The notes under the pieces are model-generated. The model was not told the origin of the DNA. It saw only the letters and a program-made list of their open reading frames with translations, and searched no databases. A stretch of 26,482 nt of DNA from Ruminococcus sp. UBA7013 (GTDB lineage Bacteria > Bacillota > Clostridia > Oscillospirales > Ruminococcaceae), in NCBI GenBank assembly GCA_002449585.1, contig DJXD01000079.1:1-26482 (forward strand), in the 5' to 3' direction. This document shows positions 1-7,656 of the stretch, piece by piece. Position numbers and translations under genes: made by a program. The stretch's first letter is position 1, and each line of letters begins with the position of its first letter.

Positions 1-1585
1 TTGTAGATTCGGTATTAGTCGTTTCAGATCCAGAAGTAGTGCTTTCTGTGCTGGTGGTTTCGGATGCGGATGTTGTGCTTTCTGTGCTGGTAGCAGTTGT
101 AGAAGAAGTAGTAGTTTCTTCCTTATCCTTAGTGGTGATTTCGATCACTCTCTTGATGTTCAATGTACCATCACCGGAGAGGGAAGAATATGTTTCACTT
201 CCGGAAGCTTCCAGCATTTTATAAGTAGTAAGAGTATCTACTTCTTTATTCTGAGCGGCCAGCAGGTCATTGAAATAGGAGTAATAATAATCTATATCAG
301 CATCAGTGAGGTTATCTGCTAAATAAGCAGTTGTATCACCGGAAGCATCTCCATTTGCAATTGTTGCATTGACTTCCACATCATAGAAATCTTTTGCAGT
401 GGAAACCAGTGTTTCAAGCGGCATATCGATCGCATAGCTTTCAGCATTTGCGATTTTGGTAAGCTGACGGATGACTTCAGCATAAACATTCACAGCAGTG
501 TTATTATTCAGAACAGCATCGAGGGAATCAGGGATTCTGTTGACGATTTTCTGAGCGGCAGTGCCATCTTTTGCCTTTGCATCGGCCTGTGCTCTAGCAG
601 TTCTGAGCACTTCGTCATAATTTGCACCTGTATAGGTCTGTGTTGTATTTTTGAGCAGAGCGTTATCTGCTTTTTTCTTGGCCTTGTCGAGTTTAGAACG
701 ATATCTGTTAATCTGCTTATCAACAGCAGTTTCAACGAGATAATTTGCATCATCAAGCTTTTGCTGAGCGGCATTTACTTCTTCTTGAGCAGCAGTAGTA
801 TCAAGGCCAGCAGCTTCCAGAGACTTGAATTTTGCAGTTGCAGTATCCAGTTCCTGCTGATAGATAGCGACAACTTTTTTTGCACCAGAAACCAGCTCAT
901 CTCTGAAAGTGTTGATTTTGCTGTCAGCGTAATCATAAGCATCCTGGATAGAATTTACATCACCCTGATCTGTTTTACCAACAACAGAGAATGATACTTT
1001 TTTACCAGAATTAATTTCATCTGTGCGGATGGTGATAATGGCCTGAGCATTTGCATTTTTCAGAGTATCCACAGTAATGGAATCTTCTGCAACTTGTCTG
1101 TCAATATGAGAATCTGCGCTAACGATTCTATTAACAACTTTATCTTTGATTTCATTCTGTTTTGTTTCTGGAAAAGTGAAATCCACAGTAATGACAACGG
1201 AATTACTTTTTACTTCTGCGACGGCAGAGGTAGCATTTTCAAAGATGTCTGTGTACCATTTGCCTTCAATGCGCTTGATTTGTTCCACGAGGGGAGCAAC
1301 TTCAAGATCATAGGAATTGCCCTTCATGGTATTGAGGGCGGCATATACTCTTTCATTCCAGATGGAATCTTGTTCATAGATGTGAAACGGTTCTATTTCT
1401 TTGATTTCAGAAACAGTGTTCTTGACAGGAACATTTGTGAACGTTTCGACATTAAAAGTATCAATAACACTTGTCTGCACTTCTGTCTCGCCAGCGGCAA
1501 AAGAAGCAAACAGAACAGTTTGAGACAGAGCAAACGGTACAGTCACAGCTGCGGCCATTGTTCTGCTCAGAAATGACTTCTTCAT
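1..1585 (-). CDS. Secreted coiled-coil protein with Thr/Ser linker (C-terminus outside window)
   Basis: An open frame of 528 codons runs from an ATG at 1583-1585 to the window edge with no stop. The start follows a GAGAGG ribosome site. The N-terminus (MKKSFLSRTMAAAVTVPFAL) is a signal peptide, with likely cleavage after the Ala-Ala-Gly near residue 32. Residues ~235-300 are Lys/Glu/Ala/Gln-rich and heptad-like, probably a coiled coil. From residue ~486 the protein becomes a Thr/Ser/Glu linker made of a 12-residue repeat (TSTESTTS core, 36-bp period at 1-110). Such linkers join modules in ruminococcal extracellular proteins, so a dockerin, binding module or anchor may follow outside the window; that is inference. 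I do not recognise the main domain, and no catalytic motif is visible. The secreted, modular build resembles the dockerin protein at 16603-19029. Confidence 0.85.
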   Translation of the reverse strand, partial: MKKSFLSRTMAAAVTVPFALSQTVLFASFAAGETEVQTSVIDTFNVETFTNVPVKNTVSEIKEIEPFHIYEQDSIWNERVYAALNTMKGNSYDLEVAPLVEQIKRIEGKWYTDIFENATSAVAEVKSNSVVITVDFTFPETKQNEIKDKVVNRIVSADSHIDRQVAEDSITVDTLKNANAQAIITIRTDEINSGKKVSFSVVGKTDQGDVNSIQDAYDYADSKINTFRDELVSGAKKVVAIYQQELDTATAKFKSLEAAGLDTTAAQEEVNAAQQKLDDANYLVETAVDKQINRYRSKLDKAKKKADNALLKNTTQTYTGANYDEVLRTARAQADAKAKDGTAAQKIVNRIPDSLDAVLNNNTAVNVYAEVIRQLTKIANAESYAIDMPLETLVSTAKDFYDVEVNATIANGDASGDTTAYLADNLTDADIDYYYSYFNDLLAAQNKEVDTLTTYKMLEASGSETYSSLSGDGTLNIKRVIEITTKDKEETTTSSTTATSTESTTSASETTSTESTTSGSETTNTEST

Positions 1586-1765
1586 TGTTAGATTACCTCT
1601 CTCTTCTTTGATTGTTTCTTCATTCTTAGCATCAGCACCGGCAGACAGCCAGAAACAGGGTTGTATACATAAACTGCCTTATGCATATCGCTGCGGACTG
1701 TGCTTCCCTGAAAACATGAGTACAATGCCAAGGCACAACAATGCACAAATGTTTTTATATTACAT
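1586..1765 (-). other. Long 5' leader of the secreted coiled-coil gene
   Basis: About 175 nt separate the expected transcription start (near 1759) from the ATG at 1585. I see no convincing ORF and no riboswitch I can name; the c-di-GMP-I core motifs are absent. The rest of the 1586-1998 gap holds the promoter, short AT-rich dyads at 1874-1915 and the htrA terminator. Confidence 0.4.
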
Positions 1766-1794
1766 ATTTTATCACATAATTCAGAGATTGTCAA
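1766..1794 (-). promoter_or_regulatory. SigA promoter of the secreted coiled-coil gene
   Basis: Reading the minus strand, TTGACA (1789-1794) and TAAAAT (1766-1771) are separated by exactly 17 bp (1772-1788). This near-consensus pair lies ~180 bp upstream of the ATG and points into the gene. Confidence 0.85.
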
Positions 1795-1929
1795 CACCCT
1801 TGCTTGATTTTCTTTTAAAATATTGTCGGGACAAAGTCTTTTTTTTTAGGTGTTTTGCACAAAAAGTAAGGCTTTTAAGCCCTTTTCAGGCCATTTTTTC
1901 CAGTAATGGAAAGAAATTTTGTACAAAAG

Positions 1930-1965
1930 AAAAAACCGGACAGAGAGGATCTATCCGGTTTTTTC
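1930..1965 (-). terminator. Intrinsic terminator after htrA
   Basis: The arms AAAAACCGGACAG (1931-1943) and CTATCCGGTTTTT (1951-1963) pair with one mismatch. A T run follows on either strand, so it can work in both directions. It lies 34 bp past the htrA stop and insulates the next minus-strand gene. Confidence 0.85.
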
Positions 1966-1998
1966 TTATCTTGTAAGGAGAATAATAAAGAGGATGGC

Positions 1999-3396
1999 TT
2001 AATTTTCCTGCTGGTGTACTTCCTGAAGGGTGATTTGTACGTCAAATGTTTCGCCGGCACGGTAGATGGTGAGAGTGATTGTATCACCAGCATTATATTG
2101 ATTTTTGGCTTCGTTGAGTTCATCCATAGTGGTGATTGTGGTATCTTCCAAAGCCGTGATGACATCGCCTTGACGGATGCCAGCCTCTGCGGCGGCACTG
2201 CCTTCGGTCACGCCATAGACATAGACACCCTGCGGCATACTGAAATGTTCTGCATCTGCTTCGGTGACGGTTACGCCGGTAATGCCGAACTGTGGGCGGC
2301 CGGTGACATAGCCGTTATTAATCAGATCTTCAATAATTTCTTTTGCGTCGCTGATCGGGATAGCAAAGCCTAAGCCTTCTACGCTTGCGCTTCCATAAGT
2401 GGAAGACATTTTAGCGGAATTAATGCCGATTACTTGGCCATAGCCATTGAGCAAAGGGCCGCCGGAGTTGCCGGAATTAATAGCGGCATCTGTCTGGATC
2501 AGGGTCATATCTTTTTCATTAATAGTAACTTCACGATTGAGAGCGGAAACGATACCAACGGTAGTTGTACCGAATAATTCAAAGCCGAGGGGGTTACCGA
2601 TGGCAACGACTAATTCACCAACCCGGAGATCATCACTATTGCCGAATTCAGCAGGAGTGAGACCAGTTGCATCGATTTTCAGGACAGCTAAATCTGTTTC
2701 GAGATCATAGCCGATGATTTGAGCGTCATATTCTGTTTCTGCTTCGTCGCCCATTACGACGCTGACACTTTTGGCTTTTCCGCATTTATAATCACTGTCA
2801 TTGTCATAGATGCAATGTGCATTTGTGATGATATAGCCGTCTTCTGTCATAACGATGCCTGTACCTGTACCGGTCATTTGCTGAGTTTGGCCGGGATTGC
2901 CGCTGCCGTAGTTATAGAAGCCGAAGCCCCAATAGCTTTGGGCAGAAGGGGTATATTCAAACGTGGCACTGATGCCGACAACAGAGGGGAGAGCTTTCTC
3001 AACAATATCGGGAATACTAAGAGAATTTTCCGGGGCAGCCATATTGATCCAGTTAGCTGTAGAATTCACAGCGGCATTAGAAGAAGAGAGATCAGAGGAG
3101 GAACTGCTGTCTGTGAGAGAGGATACATCTTTTGTGATGCTGGCTGATTCGCTGTCAGCGGAGGAAGTCCAGCCGGACTGATTCTGACCGAACATTTTAT
3201 AAATCTCAACGGAGGAGACGGAGACAACAGCCACAGCGGCCAAAGCGGCGATTACTTTCAAAAAGCCATTGCCTTTATGATTACGATTCGGATCAGGGTT
3301 CTGATTGCCCTGATAGAAATCAACATAATTCTGATGATAATTCTGGGTATCCTGATATTCTTGCTGATCTTGATTGAAATTATTATTATCTAACAT
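1999..3396 (-). CDS. htrA: HtrA/DegP-like membrane-anchored serine protease with PDZ domain
   Basis: 465 aa. The chymotrypsin-fold triad is visible: His194 (NAHC), Asp235 (ETDLAVLKI) and Ser311 (GNSGGP). A single PDZ domain covers ~365-458. The order is a 44-residue cytosolic tail, one transmembrane helix (~45-63), a Ser-rich stalk (~78-115), the protease, then PDZ. HtrA proteases degrade misfolded envelope proteins, so the catalytic part should lie outside the membrane. The ATG at 3394-3396 follows AAGGAAG at good spacing. The cytosolic tail is unusually rich in Asn, Gln, Asp and Tyr, and Trp/Gly/Tyr-rich residues (~155-172) are inserted before the His motif. The gene is monocistronic, with its own terminator downstream. 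The family call is very secure; the substrates are unknown. Confidence 0.97.
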   Translation of the reverse strand: MLDNNNFNQDQQEYQDTQNYHQNYVDFYQGNQNPDPNRNHKGNGFLKVIAALAAVAVVSVSSVEIYKMFGQNQSGWTSSADSESASITKDVSSLTDSSSSSDLSSSNAAVNSTANWINMAAPENSLSIPDIVEKALPSVVGISATFEYTPSAQSYWGFGFYNYGSGNPGQTQQMTGTGTGIVMTEDGYIITNAHCIYDNDSDYKCGKAKSVSVVMGDEAETEYDAQIIGYDLETDLAVLKIDATGLTPAEFGNSDDLRVGELVVAIGNPLGFELFGTTTVGIVSALNREVTINEKDMTLIQTDAAINSGNSGGPLLNGYGQVIGINSAKMSSTYGSASVEGLGFAIPISDAKEIIEDLINNGYVTGRPQFGITGVTVTEADAEHFSMPQGVYVYGVTEGSAAAEAGIRQGDVITALEDTTITTMDELNEAKNQYNAGDTITLTIYRAGETFDVQITLQEVHQQEN

Positions 3397-3469
3397 AGTG
3401 ATCTTCCTTTCAGACTAATTTATGATACTCAGCTAAGTGCTGATGTTCTTGTTTCTTTCTGTAATTATT

Positions 3470-3498
3470 ATTATACTCCGAAATGTGATAATTTCATG
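3470..3498 (-). promoter_or_regulatory. Probable htrA promoter with perfect -10 and weak -35
   Basis: On the minus strand TATAAT (3470-3475) is a perfect -10. The hexamer 17 bp upstream, CATGAA (3493-3498), is poor. A strong -10 with a weak -35 suggests the promoter needs an activator, as is common for stress-induced htrA genes; no regulator site could be identified. Confidence 0.45.
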
Positions 3499-3597
3499 AC
3501 AGTTTTTCAAATGGGGCATGAAAACTAAAAGCATATTTTAAGTAAATTTTGAGAGGGAGTGAAATTATGTGCAATTTGTAAATTTTTTATCAGCATC

Positions 3598-3626
3598 TTG
3601 AAAACGTTTAAGTAATATGATATAAT
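3598..3626 (+). promoter_or_regulatory. SigA promoter of the GGDEF gene
   Basis: TTGAAA (3598-3603), a 17-bp spacer and TATAAT (3621-3626). The expected start is near 3633, giving a ~30-nt leader with GGAGA at 3646-3650. Confidence 0.85.
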
Positions 3627-3661
3627 AAATAAAATCCTGTTATTTGGAGATGAATTCCTGA

Positions 3662-4801
3662 ATGAATATACAGGCCATTGTGCTGATAAACTGTATTGGC
3701 TTTACGCTTTTGATGATTCTCTTGATCAGTAGTCATTTTGTACGGGAAAGAAGACAGATCAGTGATAATTTATTTACGTGGATGATTAGCTTGACTGCCT
3801 TTTCCTGCATCATGGAAATGATTACGTTTATCATTGATGGAAAAGCCCTCCCCGGCATGAGAGAATTGCACATGATAGGGGATACACTTCTTTTTCTTGC
3901 GAATATTACAATATCATTCAGCTGGTGTATTTATGTGGATTTGCGGCTCTATGAAGATGAACAGCGGCTGAAAAAATATACTTGGAAGGCAATTCCGGCT
4001 TTGATTGCGGTCTTATCTGTGATTTTAAATTTAAAATTTGAATTTCTGTTTACGATTGATGAGAAATTTTATTATCACCGATGTCCAGCCGGATATACAC
4101 ATTATTTGATCACATTCGGATATTTAACATATAGTCTTTTGATCCGGAGGAGATATTATAAAGAGCATGGAAAAATCAGATTTTTCCCGATCTATATGTT
4201 TATTACGCCGATTTATGTCGGAGCAACAGTGCAATTTTTTATTTATGGGGTTTCGCTTGCATGGTGCTGTACGGCATTAGGGCTGACGGGTATGTATATG
4301 AGTCTTCAGAATGAATTGTCTTATATTGATCCGCTCACAAAGCTATATAATCGCAATTATCTGGATTATACAATTAATGATATTTCCCGGAAAAATACGC
4401 CCTCTGGTGGCATTATGATTGATCTGGATTATTTTAAAAATATTAATGACACGTTTGGGCATTCTGTCGGAGATGAAGCTTTGATAGATGCGGCCGATCT
4501 GATCCGGAAGGCCGTGCCTTCTTATGGTGTGCCTGTGAGATTTGCCGGGGATGAATTTGTGATTATTCTGCGAACATCGGAAGAAGATAAAATTATTGAA
4601 ATTGTGGATAAGCTAAGAAAAGCTGTCAAGAATTATAATCAATCCAGTCAAAAGCCTTATCAGCTTTCTTTCTCGATCGGCTATAGTATTTATCATTCAG
4701 AGGCTACAGCAGATATTTTCCTGAATGAGATGGATGAAAATATGTATGAAGAGAAGAGACGAAAACACAGCCGTTCCGCAAAAAAGTCAAAGCCTGCATA
4801 A
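3662..4801 (+). CDS. Membrane-bound GGDEF-domain protein (probable diguanylate cyclase)
   Basis: 379 aa. Residues 1-210 hold six to seven hydrophobic segments (for example 5-24, 38-58, 72-92, 109-127, 145-162, 176-210), a membrane sensor region I cannot assign to a named family. The GGDEF domain covers ~218-370: LTKLYNRNYL (225-234), the metal-binding IDLDYFK (253-259), the signature as AGDEF (295-299), then FSIGYS and a short basic tail. AGDEF in place of GGDEF is a tolerated variant in several active cyclases, so making c-di-GMP from two GTP is likely but unproven. No RxxD inhibitory site precedes the signature at the usual distance. The gene is monocistronic, with its own promoter; the stop codon lies inside the terminator stem. 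An EAL protein (12363-15080) is the likely counterpart. Confidence 0.93.
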   Translation: MNIQAIVLINCIGFTLLMILLISSHFVRERRQISDNLFTWMISLTAFSCIMEMITFIIDGKALPGMRELHMIGDTLLFLANITISFSWCIYVDLRLYEDEQRLKKYTWKAIPALIAVLSVILNLKFEFLFTIDEKFYYHRCPAGYTHYLITFGYLTYSLLIRRRYYKEHGKIRFFPIYMFITPIYVGATVQFFIYGVSLAWCCTALGLTGMYMSLQNELSYIDPLTKLYNRNYLDYTINDISRKNTPSGGIMIDLDYFKNINDTFGHSVGDEALIDAADLIRKAVPSYGVPVRFAGDEFVIILRTSEEDKIIEIVDKLRKAVKNYNQSSQKPYQLSFSIGYSIYHSEATADIFLNEMDENMYEEKRRKHSRSAKKSKPA

Positions 4802-4817
4802 AATGCAGGCTTTTTTT
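4791..4817. terminator. Shared bidirectional terminator
   Basis: The arms AGCCTGCAT and ATGCAGGCT enclose a short loop. A seven-T run follows on the plus strand and an interrupted T tract on the minus strand. It overlaps the stop of the GGDEF gene and lies 3 bp past the glucokinase stop, so it can end both convergent transcripts. Confidence 0.9.
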
Positions 4818-4819
4818 GA

Positions 4820-5779
4820 TTACTGATGTGATGCGCCCAGAAAAGCCGCACCGATCAGCCCGGCATCATTGCCAAGCTGTGCAATTACGATTTTGGCATT
4901 TTTGGAAGAATTGCGTGTGTAGACTTCTTTTTCAACAAGTGCTTTCATAGGAAGCAGAAGCGGATCGCCCTCATTGCAGACACCGCCGCCGATGCAGAGT
5001 ACATCCGGCTGGAAAATATTGATCGTATTAGTGATTCCAGCAGCCAGATATTTGATATAATCATTTACAACTTCCTGTGCCGGCTGATCTCCTAAACGCA
5101 TAGCATCAAATGCAGTTCTTGCCGATACTTTGCCATTTCTTTCAGCAGTGATCTGATGCAGTTTAGAATCCGGGAACTGTGCCATTTTTTCCTTTGTCAT
5201 GCGAATCAGCCCGGTTGCAGAGGAGTAGGCTTCAAAACAGCCTTTGCGGCCACAAGAACAGGGTGCGCCATCTACCTGAATCACAGTATGTCCGATTTCT
5301 GCGCCGCCGAAATTTGATCCTGCATAGATCTGGCCGTTGATAATAATGCCACCGCCGACACCTGTTCCCAATGTGATGCAAACAGCATTTTCCGCACCTT
5401 TTGCCGCACCTGCCAGATATTCACCATAAGCGGCTGCATTGGCATCATTTTCGATATAAACGGGCTTATTGATGTGTTTCCGGATCATGTCAGCAAGGGG
5501 TGTATTTTCAAAACCCAGATTATTAGAGAATTCTACAATACCTGTCTGACTGTTGGCAATACCGGGCGTACCGACACCCACCCATTCGATCTGATCCAGA
5601 GTAATGCCTGCTTCCTGAGCGGCTTTCACAGCCATTGCCGCCATATCATCCGCAATTTCCTGAGCGGGGCGGGGTCTGTTGGTTCTGGTGCTAGCCTTAG
5701 TGATGATTTCATACTTTTCGTTGACGACTGCGGCAACGATATTCGTCCCGCCGAGGTCGATTCCGATGTAGTATTTCAT
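4820..5779 (-). CDS. glk: ROK-family glucokinase
   Basis: 319 aa, the usual length. It phosphorylates glucose with ATP to glucose 6-phosphate in the cytosol. It shows the N-terminal phosphate loop (IGIDLGGTN, 5-13), the catalytic Asp112 in ENDANAAAYGE, GTGVGGG (138-144), and the ROK zinc site: His164 (EIGH) with Cys174, Cys176 and Cys181 in CSCGRKGC. The ATG follows AGGAGG. It is last in the ung-to-glk string, 45 bp after manA. Paired with manA it brings glucose and mannose into the same hexose-phosphate pool, which could feed the glycogen synthase at 23465. Another ROK sugar kinase specificity is possible, but the sequence is typical of Firmicutes GlcK. Confidence 0.93.
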   Translation of the reverse strand: MKYYIGIDLGGTNIVAAVVNEKYEIITKASTRTNRPRPAQEIADDMAAMAVKAAQEAGITLDQIEWVGVGTPGIANSQTGIVEFSNNLGFENTPLADMIRKHINKPVYIENDANAAAYGEYLAGAAKGAENAVCITLGTGVGGGIIINGQIYAGSNFGGAEIGHTVIQVDGAPCSCGRKGCFEAYSSATGLIRMTKEKMAQFPDSKLHQITAERNGKVSARTAFDAMRLGDQPAQEVVNDYIKYLAAGITNTINIFQPDVLCIGGGVCNEGDPLLLPMKALVEKEVYTRNSSKNAKIVIAQLGNDAGLIGAAFLGASHQ

Positions 5780-5804
5780 AAAAAAATTCCTCCTGTTTTA
5801 TATT

Positions 5805-5820
5805 TATGCCTTTCGGCATA
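5805..5820 (-). other. Small intergenic hairpin between manA and glk
   Basis: TATGCC-GAAA-GGCATA on the transcribed strand is a perfect 6-bp stem with a GNRA-type tetraloop just upstream of the glk ribosome site. There is no T run, so it is not a terminator. It may affect mRNA processing or glk translation. Confidence 0.4.
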
Positions 5821-5823
5821 GTA

Positions 5824-6759
5824 TCATAATTTAGAAATATAAGTTTTGATGGCCTTGCATCTTCCCCGGATAGGGCAGAAGCCACCGGCCGGAATAAAAA
5901 TGCTGTCGCCTTTTTCAATATCCATTTTACCGTCTTCGGTCATAAGGAAGCCTGACCCGTCGAGAATCAGCAAATGACGGAAGCTGTCAAAATAGCCGAC
6001 GGTACTTTGATGGGCGTGGACTTTCTGAACGGTAAAGAATTCACTTTTACACATATATTGCGCCGCATAGCCGGGACGAATCACGGGCGTACCGGGGACA
6101 ATATTAATGGTTGGCTTCAGATTGGTGACATCAAGAGCCTTTTCGATCTGGAGCTCCCGGCCACGATCGTAGTCATAAACACGGTAAGTCAAATTAGAAT
6201 TTTGCTGAATTTCAGCCATCAGAACGCCTTTTCCGATTGCATGGACAGTTCCGGCTGGTACATAGAACATATCCCCAGTATGTACAGGGACATGCCGCAC
6301 CCAATCCAGCAGCATATGATTTTCAATTGCAAGCCGATATTGTTCTTTGGTGATTTCCTGCGAAAATCCATAAATAATTTCTGCGCCCGGTTCTGCGTGA
6401 ATGACATACCAGAATTCTGATTTTCCCCATTGTCCATTTTCATGTGCTTTGGCATAGGCATTATCAGGATGCACCTGAATTGATAAATTTTCCTTGGCAT
6501 CAATCAGCTTGACTAATACAGGAAATTTTTCAAAGCGATCGCAATTTTTGCCTAATGCTTCGGGATATTTTTTCAGATATTCTGTCAATGTCATGCCGTA
6601 GAATTCTCCGGAGTCAATAATGCTTTCTCCGTCTGGATGGCAGGAAAGCTCCCAGCTTTCAGCAATTCGATCTTTATTTGATGTTTTTCCATAATCCCGG
6701 AGGAGATTTCCGCCCCAGATATAATCTTTGCAGACGGATTTCAGAAAAAAAGGCTTCAT
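5824..6759 (-). CDS. manA: Class I mannose-6-phosphate isomerase
   Basis: 311 aa, the short Firmicutes form. It interconverts mannose 6-phosphate and fructose 6-phosphate. The zinc ligands of the cupin site are visible: Gln95 and His97 in QVHPD, Glu115 in KSEFWYV, and His173 in GTVHAIGKG. The arginine after YDYDRG (Arg199-Arg201 area) matches the catalytic region. The N-terminal DYIWGG is a family signature. The ATG follows AAAGGAG and overlaps the lysozyme stop by 4 bp (ATGA), so translation is coupled. Apart from supplying fructose 6-phosphate, the product can be run backwards to make mannose units for cell-surface glycans, relevant to the cluster at 25040 onward (inference). Confidence 0.95.
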   Translation of the reverse strand: MKPFFLKSVCKDYIWGGNLLRDYGKTSNKDRIAESWELSCHPDGESIIDSGEFYGMTLTEYLKKYPEALGKNCDRFEKFPVLVKLIDAKENLSIQVHPDNAYAKAHENGQWGKSEFWYVIHAEPGAEIIYGFSQEITKEQYRLAIENHMLLDWVRHVPVHTGDMFYVPAGTVHAIGKGVLMAEIQQNSNLTYRVYDYDRGRELQIEKALDVTNLKPTINIVPGTPVIRPGYAAQYMCKSEFFTVQKVHAHQSTVGYFDSFRHLLILDGSGFLMTEDGKMDIEKGDSIFIPAGGFCPIRGRCKAIKTYISKL

Positions 6760-7592
6760 GTCGGTGTCTCCTTTGTCTCTCTAGTGTCTTTGTCAATCAT
6801 GCTTTCCTGTTTTTCAGAGAGAGAGAACTCTTTCAGGAATTCATCAAAAGAAGCATGATAAACATTTAAATCAATATACATTTCAGTATGATCCTGCTGG
6901 ATGCCGTCATAGCCTTCCAGCTTACCCTCATCGGAATACTGCCAGAATTTCCAGTTAACAATGGGTTTCTGATACGTATTCCTGATCCAAAGCGGATATG
7001 TTCCATAGCCGCCAAGGAGATAACTGCAATATGCTTTTGTTGTGGTATAAATAATAGGCTTTACTTGATAATACGCTTCCAGCGTATCTAGTAATTCATC
7101 CAGAATCATCCGGGTTTCTTTTTTAGATAATGGATCTGTTGTATAATTTCCATAGAATTCCAGATCTACCACAGGCGGCAGATGATTGGAAAGTTCTCCC
7201 ACAGTCTGGATATAATTTAAAGCTTGTGTGCGGCCGGAGCTTTCGAAGCTAAAAAAATGATAAGCACCAGCATAAATTTCTGTTTTGCTGACATCCTGCC
7301 AATTATCATAAAAACAAGGATCTTGGTAAGAACTGCCCTCAGTGGCTTTGATAAATGCAAATTTGACATCTTGAGCAGCCAGCATAGGCCAGTTGATATT
7401 TCCCTGATAACGTGAGACATCCACGCCCATGACGGGATATTCCGTCGGATCGGGAATATTTGCGATTAATTCGCCGGTATAGATTTTTTTCAGCCGGATG
7501 GCATAGCTGCTTGCAGAAAGTAGGAAGAGAATCAGCAGCAATGCGCCGAAAATTCGTTTCCAGGCTGGTTTTCTGCCTTTGAGAATGCTCAC
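6756..7592 (-). CDS. GH25 lysozyme (N-acetylmuramidase), membrane-anchored or secreted
   Basis: 278 aa. Residues 14-33 form a hydrophobic segment after a basic start, so this is an uncleaved anchor or a signal peptide. The GH25 domain covers ~52-262: MGVDVSRYQG with Asp58, FIKATEG (80-86), YHFF (111-114), and VVDLEF with Asp143 and Glu145 as the catalytic pair. The family cleaves the beta-1,4 bond between N-acetylmuramic acid and N-acetylglucosamine in peptidoglycan. No cell-wall binding repeats are present. The start is GTG (7590-7592): an in-frame stop lies just upstream and no ATG is available. The GTG overlaps the stop of a 14-codon mini-ORF that carries the better ribosome site. Its place between metH and manA is unexpected for a wall hydrolase. 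Confidence 0.93.
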   Translation of the reverse strand: MSILKGRKPAWKRIFGALLLILFLLSASSYAIRLKKIYTGELIANIPDPTEYPVMGVDVSRYQGNINWPMLAAQDVKFAFIKATEGSSYQDPCFYDNWQDVSKTEIYAGAYHFFSFESSGRTQALNYIQTVGELSNHLPPVVDLEFYGNYTTDPLSKKETRMILDELLDTLEAYYQVKPIIYTTTKAYCSYLLGGYGTYPLWIRNTYQKPIVNWKFWQYSDEGKLEGYDGIQQDHTEMYIDLNVYHASFDEFLKEFSLSEKQESMIDKDTRETKETPT

Positions 7593-7633
7593 TGTGCCAG
7601 ATCACCGCCGTATAAATATAATTCTGGTTTCAT
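7589..7633 (-). CDS. Mini-ORF (14 aa) coupled to the lysozyme gene
   Basis: ATG (7631-7633), preceded by AGGAAGGCGG at good spacing, opens MKPELYLYGGDLAQ and stops at TGA (7589-7591). That stop overlaps the lysozyme GTG by three bases, within the four-base sequence GTGA. The lysozyme GTG has only a weak GGTGA of its own, so reinitiation after this mini-ORF is plausible. The peptide is unrecognised. It could also be the true N-terminus, displaced by a frameshift. Confidence 0.4.
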   Translation of the reverse strand: MKPELYLYGGDLAQ

Positions 7634-7656
7634 AAATCCGCCTTCCTGATATAAAA

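Noticed and set aside
1586..1765. c-di-GMP riboswitch in the long leader
   Set aside because: The leader length and the nearby c-di-GMP genes invite it, but the conserved core motifs are not present.
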